Origin: UBA1189 sp045594245
GTDB taxonomy: Bacteria > Bacteroidota > Bacteroidia > Bacteroidales > Bacteroidaceae
Length of the DNA: 64,000 bases
Direction of reading: 5' to 3'
NCBI GenBank assembly: GCA_045594245.1
Contig: JAZNYG010000064.1
Location: 59,906 to 123,905 of the forward strand
Position numbers and translations under genes: made by a program. Shown here one piece after another: positions 1 through 8,200 of this stretch. How positions within the stretch are numbered: the first letter of the stretch is position 1; every line of letters begins with the position of its first letter. The notes beneath the pieces were generated by a model. It was not told the DNA's origin. It was given only the letters and a program-made list of their open reading frames with translations, and did no database searches.

Positions 1-528
1 CCGCGTGTGGTGGCTAATGATAGGCTTGTCAATGAACGCCTCACCAGCTACTCGGCTATGGCATTCGGGTCGCTCAAGGTGGCAGACCTCTCGGTACGTG
101 CCAAGGCGGTGTACGGACAAAACACCTCGCATATGCAGCAACCTACAGGTTTCGGCATTGTGGAGATAGCTGACGATGGTTCCTACACTTACGAGCCTAT
201 GCAGCTCGGTTCGGCCTGGATAACCATGATGTATGGTAAAAAGTTGCGCTACGGCTTCTTTGCCGGATGGATGAAGAATTATGGTGCAGTTGATGGAAAT
301 TTCGTAGAAGGCCCTGTTGTGCGAAATAATACAGGATTGGCGCAAGCGTATCGTTTCTCGCCTATTGTAACCTACAAGGTGGAGAATATGCAGATTGGTC
401 TTGAGTATGAACATACCGCTGCGGCTCATGGTGTTTATCAGCCAGACGGCAAAGTTTCCATGCTTTCTAATAGCACCTACTGGGTTGAAAACAACCGTGT
501 GTGTGTAATGGTAAAATATGATTTCTAA
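1..528 (+). CDS. Outer-membrane beta-barrel protein, 3' end only
   Basis: The reading frame is open from the first base, so the gene starts outside the window; the GTG at base 7 is not a credible start. The visible 175 residues alternate aromatic and polar residues in short strands (for example YRFSPIVTYKV, MQIGLEYEH) and finish in VMVKYDF. A terminal Phe after such a strand is the usual C-terminal signature of Gram-negative outer-membrane barrels recognised by the BAM machinery. It is probably a porin-like protein or one of the Bacteroidota channel proteins; the family cannot be named from this piece. The stop lies 6 bases before the next gene, so the two may be co-transcribed. Confidence 0.6.
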   Translation, partial: PRVVANDRLVNERLTSYSAMAFGSLKVADLSVRAKAVYGQNTSHMQQPTGFGIVEIADDGSYTYEPMQLGSAWITMMYGKKLRYGFFAGWMKNYGAVDGNFVEGPVVRNNTGLAQAYRFSPIVTYKVENMQIGLEYEHTAAAHGVYQPDGKVSMLSNSTYWVENNRVCVMVKYDF

Positions 529-534
529 ATCTGA

Positions 535-1593
535 ATGATGAACACTCAGTTCGTTGAGTGCGTGCCCAACTTTAGTGAGGGACGCAATATCGAAACCATT
601 AACGCCATCGCCGATGCTATACGCTCGGTCGATGGCGTTCGCGTATTGCACATAGATTGTGGCGAGGCGGCCAACCGTACGGTAATAACGTTTGTTGGCG
701 AGGCGCATCGAGTGGTAGAAGCTGCTTTCCGTATGGTGAAGCGTGCCGCTGAACTCATCGATATGCGTCATCACCACGGCGAACATCCTCGTATAGGAGC
801 TACCGACGTGTTGCCAATCATCCCTTTGAAGGGTATCTCGCTAACCGAATGTGCCGAGTTGGCACGTTCTTTAGCCGAGCGCATATACAAAGAACTGGCT
901 ATCCCTACCTACTGCTATGAGGCTGCAGCGTTGCTCCCCGAGCATACCAATCTGGCCGATTGTCGTCGTGGTGAGTATGAGGGATTACGCGAGAAGATGG
1001 GCGACCCAGTGATGCGTCCTGATTTTGGTGGTGGAGAATATACAGAGCAAGCTGTACGTTCGGGAGCGACTGTGGTGGGAGCACGTAATTTCCTGATTGC
1101 CGTAAACTTCAACTTGAACACCGTCTCACGTGAGGTGGCCTCGGCCATTGCGGCTCGTGTGCGAGCTAGTGGTGAAGTACTGCGTGATGCGGAGGGCAAT
1201 ATCTTGCGCGATGCCGAGGGTAGGGCGGTGCGCCGTCCGGGGCTGCTACGTGGATGTAAGGCTATAGGTTGGTATATTGAGGAATATGGCTGTGCCCAGG
1301 TGTCGATGAATATCAATGACATCACGCTTTGTCCTATACATAAGGCGTACGAAATGGTGTGTATGGTGGCCCATGAACTGGGCTGTGAGGTGACTGGCAC
1401 CGAACTGATTGGTCTAATCCCCGAACAATGTATGCTTGATGCCGGGCGTTACTTTGCAGAAAAGGAGTCGGTGCTCTGTGACAATGTGCAGGATTTGATA
1501 CGAATGGCTGTCAACGCCATGCATATGGATTGCCTAACTTCTTTTGATTCGAAAGTAAAGATTCTTTCTGTAGATGTTTCAGTCTTCGTATAG
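535..1593 (+). CDS. ftcD: Glutamate formimidoyltransferase
   Basis: Predicted to transfer the formimino group of N-formimino-L-glutamate to tetrahydrofolate in histidine degradation (cytoplasm). The start ECVPNFSEGR and the block HHHGEHPRIGATDVLPI around residues 78-95 are the family hallmarks; the His in this block matches the catalytic region of the formiminotransferase domain. About 352 residues fits the single-domain form without the cyclodeaminase half. A loop near residues 215-240 holds an imperfect doublet (LRDAEG twice) before RRPGLL. Two adjacent ATG codons (535 and 538) are both possible starts. No other hut genes are visible downstream, so any operon must lie upstream of the window. 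Confidence 0.93.
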   Translation: MMNTQFVECVPNFSEGRNIETINAIADAIRSVDGVRVLHIDCGEAANRTVITFVGEAHRVVEAAFRMVKRAAELIDMRHHHGEHPRIGATDVLPIIPLKGISLTECAELARSLAERIYKELAIPTYCYEAAALLPEHTNLADCRRGEYEGLREKMGDPVMRPDFGGGEYTEQAVRSGATVVGARNFLIAVNFNLNTVSREVASAIAARVRASGEVLRDAEGNILRDAEGRAVRRPGLLRGCKAIGWYIEEYGCAQVSMNINDITLCPIHKAYEMVCMVAHELGCEVTGTELIGLIPEQCMLDAGRYFAEKESVLCDNVQDLIRMAVNAMHMDCLTSFDSKVKILSVDVSVFV

Positions 1594-1777
1594 GTATTAA
1601 TATGCTTAAAAAGTTAATTATTACTTACATTTTTTTATATTTTTACCCAAAAAACGCACGTAAATGACTAGATTGTTTAGCATATAGTCAGAAAAAACCT
1701 TAAAAAACATTCATTTTATGTTGTGGAACATGTATTTTTGTTTTGTAAGTTCAAAAAAATGTTAGACCTTTGTGTCG
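1594..1777. other. AT-rich spacer
   Basis: Most of the 369-bp gap between ftcD and the GT2 gene. I see no open frame in it. It is strongly AT-rich and contains a promoter-like sequence near its right end, followed by the candidate small RNA annotated separately. From 1868 to 1962 nothing recognisable is present. Confidence 0.6.
1742..1772 (+). promoter_or_regulatory. Bacteroidota-type promoter for a candidate small RNA
   Basis: TTTG at 1742-1745 and TAGACCTTTG at 1763-1772 resemble the -33 TTTG and -7 TAnnTTTG boxes of the Bacteroidota primary sigma factor, although the -7 box has one extra spacer base. No coding frame follows within 190 bp on this strand, only a strong hairpin, so the likely product is a short RNA. 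Confidence 0.45.
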
Positions 1778-1867
1778 TTATCCTAAAAACAATCTTTTTA
1801 CCTTAAAAAACTAATACCTATTGAATCCAATAAGGGCCTCTGCGAAGAGCCCCTTATTGGTTTTTAA
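1778..1867 (+). ncRNA. Candidate small RNA ending in a strong terminator
   Basis: A roughly 90-nt transcript is predicted between the promoter at 1742-1772 and the T-run at 1861-1865. Its 5' part is A/T-rich and unstructured (CCTTAAAAAACTAATACC); its 3' part is a 15-bp stem with a GCGA tetraloop. The promoter-linker-terminator layout without an ORF resembles the Bacteroidales-1 RNA class described by comparative genomics, but that class usually lies downstream of the L20 gene, which is not here. The family assignment is therefore tentative. Confidence 0.45.
1827..1866 (+). terminator. Rho-independent terminator
   Basis: CCAATAAGGGCCTCT (1827-1841) pairs with AGAGCCCCTTATTGG (1846-1860) over 15 bp with a single C-C mismatch, a GCGA loop, and TTTTTAAT immediately after. 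It works in the + direction only, since no T-run follows on the other strand. Confidence 0.85.
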
Positions 1868-1962
1868 TAGGTTTGTCTGATTGCTGAAGAATGGGCATGT
1901 TGGGTCTTAGGAGAACTCTTTCTGAAGCTGGAGGGTATTTGTCTAACAAATTCTAACAGTTT

Positions 1963-2850
1963 CTAACTATTGTCTTCCTTGATGCTGCAATAGTAGCCTA
2001 GTTTGTAGAGGAAGAAGAGCAGCAGCCGGGGCGAAGAACCTGTCAGCTGTTGGGTGAGGCGCTGCTCCCGTCTGATGAACCTGTGGGCTGCAAAGTGGTG
2101 TAGCCTGAACTTCTTCAGCAGACCATAGGCGTTCAGAAGCGATGAGTGACCCCGCATGGAACTCTCCATAGAGGCGAGGTTGCGTAGTGCCGCGCGTGTC
2201 TTCTTAAGGAATACCTGATTCTCTTCTAGACCCGTATGGCATAATGGATTGTCAATATGGCGTATTGGGGCTTGTCTGCGTTGTAGTTCTATACCGAAGA
2301 GAGTATCCTCATGCCCATACTCGCGAATCGATTCGTCGAACCGTATAGCTTGGAAGAGACCTAGGCGGATAAGGAAATTGAACGGTGTGAACTGCTCGTA
2401 GGGCTTCCGTTCGCGGTAACGTGCAGCACGGCGCTTGTCGGCCCGCTTCTCGTATGCATAGCGTAGACTCACTGCAGGCGAGGGCAATGCATCGGCATGG
2501 CACAATCCGCCGCAAATGACCTCGGCATCGGTGTGGCGCAGGTAGTCGGTGATGAAGGTAGGGCTGATGACCTCGGCATCACAGTCCATGAAAAGGAGCC
2601 ACTCGTATTGCGCCTCATCGGCCAGGCGGTTGCGTATGCGGGCACGCCCCACGTTATCCGCCAATTCGATGAGGCGGCAGTGGCTGAGGCGGTTTAGCTC
2701 CCGATTGGCCTCCTTGCACATACCGGCAGGTGATGCATCGTCGGCAACGATGATTTCGTAGGCTATACCGGCCTGCTGGGCCTGATGGTGCAAATCGCTC
2801 ACCAGGCGACGGCAATCGTAGTCGTATGTCGGAATCAATATCGAGAGCAT
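1963..2850 (-). CDS. Family 2 glycosyltransferase
   Basis: A 295-residue GT-A fold enzyme that transfers a sugar from a nucleotide-sugar to an unknown acceptor. It begins MLSILIPTYDYD, has the nucleotide-binding DDAS near residue 38 and the metal-binding DCDAE near residue 92, and a C-terminal RYRERKPYEQFTPFNF/EYGHEDTLFG stretch typical of GT2 enzymes (an ED acceptor-site motif). No membrane segment is visible, so it is probably cytoplasmic. It stands alone, facing away from rarA, so it may act in capsule or surface-glycan synthesis encoded elsewhere. The divergent promoter region with rarA is only about 90 bp. Confidence 0.85.
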   Translation of the reverse strand: MLSILIPTYDYDCRRLVSDLHHQAQQAGIAYEIIVADDASPAGMCKEANRELNRLSHCRLIELADNVGRARIRNRLADEAQYEWLLFMDCDAEVISPTFITDYLRHTDAEVICGGLCHADALPSPAVSLRYAYEKRADKRRAARYRERKPYEQFTPFNFLIRLGLFQAIRFDESIREYGHEDTLFGIELQRRQAPIRHIDNPLCHTGLEENQVFLKKTRAALRNLASMESSMRGHSSLLNAYGLLKKFRLHHFAAHRFIRREQRLTQQLTGSSPRLLLFFLYKLGYYCSIKEDNS

Positions 2851-2943
2851 ATTTTTCCTGTTCGAGTGGCAAAACTACGGAAAAAATCATAACTTTGCAA
2901 TGCAATTTTCATTTTTCAATGCTTAATTTTCAATTTGAAAGTT

Positions 2944-4209
2944 ATGGAGCCATTAGCCGAACGCCTGCGTCCCTCGACGCTCGATAATTATATAGGACAG
3001 AAGCACCTCGTAGGACAGGATGCCGTGATGCGCCGCATGATAGAGTCGGGGCGCATATCGTCGTTCATCCTCTGGGGACCTCCGGGTACGGGAAAGACTA
3101 CACTGGCACACATCATCGCCAACCGCCTCGAAGTGCCCTTCTACACACTCAATGCCGTGGCCTCGGGAGTGAAAGATGTGCGCGAGGTCATCGAGAGTGC
3201 ACAGAAGAACCGTATCTTCGCCAAGAACAGCCCCATCCTCTTCATCGACGAGATACACCGTTTCAACAAGCCGCAGCAGGACTCGCTGCTGGCTGCCGTG
3301 GAGCGCGGCATCGTCACGCTCATCGGCGCCACCACGGAGAACCCCTCGTTCGAGATTATCCGTCCGCTGCTCTCGCGCTGCCAGCTCTATATATTGAAGT
3401 CTCTGGAAAAGGAAGACCTGCTTGAGCTGCTTGACCGCGCCATCACCGAAGACACCTACCTGAAGCAACGCCACATCACCGTCCGTGAGACCGATGCCCT
3501 GCTGCGCTTCTCGGGAGGCGATGCCCGCAAGTTGCTCAACACGCTGGAACTGGTAGTCGAAGCCGACAATAGCGACGAGGTCGTCATCACCAACGAGATT
3601 GTCACCGAGCGCCTGCAGCAGAACCCGCTCGCCTACGACAAGAACGGCGAGATGCACTACGACATCGTGTCGGCCTACATCAAGTCTATCCGTGGCAGCG
3701 ACCCCGACGGTGCCCTCTACTGGCTGGCCCGCATGATACAGGGTGGCGAAGACCCCTCGTTCATTGCCCGTCGCCTCGTCATATCAGCATCGGAAGACAT
3801 TGGCCTGGCCAATCCCAATGCCCTGCTCATCGCCAATGCAGCCTTCGATGCGGTGATGAAGATAGGCTGGCCCGAGGGGCGTATTCCCCTTGCCGAGGCT
3901 ACGGTATATCTGGCTACGAGTCCCAAGAGCAACTCGGCCTATATGGGTATCAACAGCGCCCTCGGCCTTGTGGAGCAGACGGGCAATCTGCCTGTACCGC
4001 TGCATCTGCGCAATGCCCCTACCAAGCTGATGAAGGAGCTCGGCTACAGCGACGGCTACAAGTATGCTCATGATTATGAAAACCATTTCGTGGAGCAGCA
4101 GTTCCTCCCCGATGAGCTCACCGGCACCCGTCTCTGGACTCCCCAGCCCAATGCTGCCGAGGAGAAGATGAAGGAGCGGATGCGCTATCTCTGGAAAGAC
4201 AGATATTAA
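2944..4209 (+). CDS. rarA: Replication-associated recombination protein A (MgsA/RarA AAA+ ATPase)
   Basis: A 421-residue clamp-loader-like AAA+ ATPase acting at stalled replication forks. The start MEPLAERLRPSTLDNYIGQ is typical; Walker A is GPPGTGKTT (about residues 46-54), Walker B is LFIDEIHRF, and sensor 1 is GATTENPSFE. The C-terminal half contains the SALGLVEQTG and NAPTKLMKELGY blocks of the tetramerisation domain. I chose ATG 2944 over the in-frame TTG at 2935 because homologues begin at MEPL. A TAACTTTG box at 2890-2897 fits a promoter about 50 bp upstream. Confidence 0.95.
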   Translation: MEPLAERLRPSTLDNYIGQKHLVGQDAVMRRMIESGRISSFILWGPPGTGKTTLAHIIANRLEVPFYTLNAVASGVKDVREVIESAQKNRIFAKNSPILFIDEIHRFNKPQQDSLLAAVERGIVTLIGATTENPSFEIIRPLLSRCQLYILKSLEKEDLLELLDRAITEDTYLKQRHITVRETDALLRFSGGDARKLLNTLELVVEADNSDEVVITNEIVTERLQQNPLAYDKNGEMHYDIVSAYIKSIRGSDPDGALYWLARMIQGGEDPSFIARRLVISASEDIGLANPNALLIANAAFDAVMKIGWPEGRIPLAEATVYLATSPKSNSAYMGINSALGLVEQTGNLPVPLHLRNAPTKLMKELGYSDGYKYAHDYENHFVEQQFLPDELTGTRLWTPQPNAAEEKMKERMRYLWKDRY

Positions 4210-4283
4210 TAAAGGATAACCCGGAGTGCTCGGAGGATTCAGAGAACCCGGAGAATTCATAATTCACAATTCATAATTAAGAT

Positions 4284-5237
4284 ATGAATATCGTAATCCT
4301 CGACGGCTACGCCCTCAACCCTGGCGACCTCTCCTATGACTGCTTGCGGCAGTTCGGTAAGCTCACCATCTATGACCGTACTTCCCCTGACGAACTCATC
4401 GCACGTGCCATTGATGCCGATGCTGTGCTTACCAATAAGGTGGTCTTTGGCGAGCGCGAGATGGCGCAGCTACCCCGCTTGCGATATATCGGTGTGCAGG
4501 CTACCGGCTATAATATAATAGATGTAGAGGCAGCCCGCAGGCATGGCATCACCGTGACCAATATCCCCGCATATAGTACCGACTCGGTGGTGCAGACCGT
4601 GATGGCCCACCTCTTGAATATCACGCAGCGCATAGGCCATTATGCCGAGGAGAATAGGGCAGGACGCTGGTCTACCAATCCCGACTTCTGCTACTGGGAC
4701 ACGCCGCTCATGGAGCTTCGCGGCAAGCAGATGGGTGTCGTGGGGTTAGGACGCACGGGCATGGCTGTTGCCCGCCTTGCGCAAGCCTTCGGTATGCATG
4801 TGGCAGCCTATACATCCAAACCGCAGGATGCTTTGCCCGAAGGCATCACCAAGCAGTCGCTCGATGAACTCTTTGCCACTTCCGATGTGGTGAGTCTGCA
4901 TTGTCCGCTCACCCCCGACACTCACCAGCTCGTCGATGCCGAGCGCCTGGCGCTGATGAAGCCTACTGCTATACTTATCAATACCTCGCGAGGCCCTGTT
5001 GTCGATGAGCAGGCTCTGGCCGATGCTCTTAACGGCGGAGTGCTCTATGCTGCCGGCATTGATGTACTGTGCGAGGAGCCACCCCGTAGCGACTCTCCGC
5101 TCCTCCATGCCCGCAACAGCTTTGTCACGCCCCATATCGCCTGGGCTACGCTCGAGGCTCGCACCCGTCTGCTCCATATATGCAAAGACAACCTCCGAGC
5201 CTATCTCGAAGGCTGTCCGCAGAATGTGGTGTCGTAA
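4284..5237 (+). CDS. D-isomer-specific 2-hydroxyacid dehydrogenase (glycerate dehydrogenase-like)
   Basis: A 317-residue NAD-dependent dehydrogenase that probably interconverts hydroxypyruvate and D-glycerate or a related 2-oxoacid. The Rossmann motif GVVGLGRTGMAVA is near residues 150-162. The catalytic triad is visible as Arg in NTSRGPVVDE, Glu in LCEEPP and His in TPHIAWAT. It lies 74 bp after rarA on the same strand; the gap contains the simple repeat AATTCATAATTCACAATTCATAATT-like sequence (4255-4279) that also appears elsewhere in the window. Substrate preference cannot be decided from sequence. Confidence 0.9.
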   Translation: MNIVILDGYALNPGDLSYDCLRQFGKLTIYDRTSPDELIARAIDADAVLTNKVVFGEREMAQLPRLRYIGVQATGYNIIDVEAARRHGITVTNIPAYSTDSVVQTVMAHLLNITQRIGHYAEENRAGRWSTNPDFCYWDTPLMELRGKQMGVVGLGRTGMAVARLAQAFGMHVAAYTSKPQDALPEGITKQSLDELFATSDVVSLHCPLTPDTHQLVDAERLALMKPTAILINTSRGPVVDEQALADALNGGVLYAAGIDVLCEEPPRSDSPLLHARNSFVTPHIAWATLEARTRLLHICKDNLRAYLEGCPQNVVS

Positions 5238-5262
5238 ATTTTGGCACCTGTTAGTTGATTAT

Positions 5263-8200
5263 TTATTGCTTGGTGTGTTTATATACCTTTATAGTGGTGC
5301 CGTCTTGCTTTACTACGATGTGTGGTCCCTCGTGCGTTGCTGCATCTACACGGCGGCCCATAAGGTCATAGACCATCGGATATGCTGTATGTAAAGATTC
5401 TATCTGGGGAGTTTCAGTGCCAGTAGCCTCCTCATTAATGATGTAGGCACCTCCTGTTATTTCTTCTATAGTGAGTGGCACGTATACCATACAGTAGCCG
5501 TTGGGCTCCTCTTCGTAGAAGAAGCCGATGCGTCCGTCGGCCTGTACGGTCATGGTTGAGTATGCCGATCCGCGATCAGTCACCTGCAACCCCTTGGTCC
5601 AGTTCTGTGCAAAGGTCGTGGGAGTATATGCTTTGCTGTAGTTCATCTCCTTGTAGTAGATGGTTACCTTTTCGCGCTTGTCGCCTGTGGGCACGGACTG
5701 CAGCATAATATCACACTTTATTCCATCGTTCTTGCGTATCACGGGTACCTTCATCAACTCTCCATTGCAGGCATTGGCTCCAAAAGCGATGCCTCCCGTT
5801 TGATTATGGCTGGCTACTGAAGTTGCCCATTTCCCTTGTCCTGTGGCTATGTCGGTAAAGGTGAATATATTGAAGTAGCGTCCGTAGCTCTTGCGGCTGC
5901 TTATCACAATGGTTCCGTCAGGGAGTTCTTCCACCTTGGCTTCGTCGCCTCCAGGTACGGCCACCCCACCGAGGGTGTACCATGTGTCGCCAAAGTCGTC
6001 GGAGTATACCACATGGTTGTTGTGCGATACACCTCCATTATATGGCTCGCGCACAAGCAGAGCTGCATAGATACGGTAATATTGACTACCTTCCTTCTTG
6101 AATATGCGCGACTGGAGTATGCGTCCCGAACCGTAGAACATGCTGTATGCCTCGGGCAGGATGGGTGTGTATCCCTCAATGTTCTCCATGGCCATCTGCG
6201 ACACTTCCATGAACATGGCCGTTAGGTTATGCGGTTCGTCCCAAGTGAGTCCTCCATCGTGGCTTTTCAACTTTGCCACGTAGTTATGGCTGGTAGCGGT
6301 ACCTCCAGGAAAACTCTGCTTGCCTCCCACGCACATGATGAGCACCTCGTCGCTCTCGCGGTCAGCCACGATGGCCGCATCGCCGAAGGCATATTCAAAC
6401 ACGTTGTTCACCCAGGTACCGTTGACCTCGCGTCCCGAGCCAGTACCATTGACCACGAATTCCTCCTCAGTCCAATTCACATAGTCTTCAGAGCGGCGTA
6501 TCTTGATATCCACCTCGGCAAATCCTACGTCGTTTCCGCCAGGGCGATGGTCGGTAACGGCCAGTACGGTCCCTTGCCTATTCACTGCGATGGCCGGTAT
6601 GCGATAGGGACGATTCATTACGGGATCGTTGGAGTAGAAAAGATATTGGTAAGCATTGTCAGTATCTACGCTGATGTTAACCGTAGCATGATATCCCTCC
6701 TCGGGGAGTACCTGCTCAGGGATACCGGTTGCACCGTTAAAGTCGACTTCCCATCCATGATATACCGTAGCTGCCGTCATGCTGAAGGTAGCTCCTACGG
6801 GCAGGTAGTAATCCTGTTTGGTAAGCACGCTCTCTTTGGTCCACCGGCTGTTGCCTGTAGTTCCGTTCACGCTGATAGCCACCTCGGCAATGCGAGTGTT
6901 GGTTTCATATCCGCCTTCAAGTGAGGTGTTGTAGGTAATGGTCAAGGGTTGCTGGTTGAGCAAGTTGAAGAGCCATGTGCTGCCCCCGTCTGCGGTGTTG
7001 TATAGTTTGATGTCGTGTCCGTTTCCTCCATGCATATTGAGGCTTTGCCCTGTAGCTCCTACCGGACAGATAGCAAAGCTACCCACCTGCTCCACGAGGG
7101 TGAGTGCTGTAGCCTCGGAAACTGGCGCCATGGTGGCTGCAGCATCACGATTGTTGCTTGCCAACTTCAGGCCCAGTTCAGTTCCAGCCATGCGGCTATA
7201 CATCTTGAACGACGATGCATCGCCCACAAGATACCATATATCATTTTCGCTGTAGGCGTTCACGGCGCTGTTGACAGGTTTGCCGCTGTAGCTGCTGCTC
7301 TCATTGAGGCGAATGGTATACTCTTTGCTACGATTGTTATAAATCTGTACGGGCACGAGGTCGGTCTCAGCGGTAGAGGCTGAAAATATCAGCAGTGAGA
7401 ACTTGGCATACACAGTTCTGTTTCCTGTAAGTTCAGCGATGGTGCAAGTCGTGCCCAACGGCTGGGTATAGGCGGCATCGCTATAGAAGCCGTCGAAACG
7501 GTAGGCCGTATGGTGCGACACCATATCCAGAGTGCTATCAGTCACTTTGGTACCCTCAACTAAAATGGTCGAAGTGGCAAACTCTTCACCATTCCAACTG
7601 AAAAGCGGCTCGGCAGAAGAAAGGTTACTAACCACACTGAGGGTATAGCCCGTGATGTCAGATGTGGAAGTGAGGATATAATCAGAACACCACGAACCAT
7701 TGTTGACTGGCTGTCCGTATTGGTCGAATCGAGAACCGTCGGCTGCAAGCACCATATACTTTCCGCCTGATGAGGTGGGGTTGTATAGCGACTTGGCTTC
7801 AGAGCTCTTGTCTACGGCATCGTCCTTGAACTGGAAGCTATAGGGCGTGTCTGCCACGATGAGCCTTGGCCCATATGATAGGTATTTGCCTGTGCCGTTC
7901 TTGATATGCCAGGCGTCAGTTCCATTGGGGATGAGCTCCCATACGTAGCTGTCGTTGTCGAGCATGAACTCCGTGTTGTTGGCCAGTGTGCCGTTCTCGT
8001 TCACGTATAGGTAGCGGTTCACGTAAGTTCCGTCGGATTGTTTGGTGTGGGCGGCCAGATAGCATCTGCTACTCTCCGCTGGCTCGGGCAGTGCGTCTGG
8101 CTCATCGGTCACGAAGGTCACCAAATACTGACATCCAGCGTCTGTGCGGTCTGTACCGTTCTGGCCCGAACTCCAGTTGTAGACCTTGTATCCTAGTCCT

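Noticed and set aside
2953..3657. 234-codon minus-strand frame
   Set aside because: Antisense of rarA, without signal, motif or start support.
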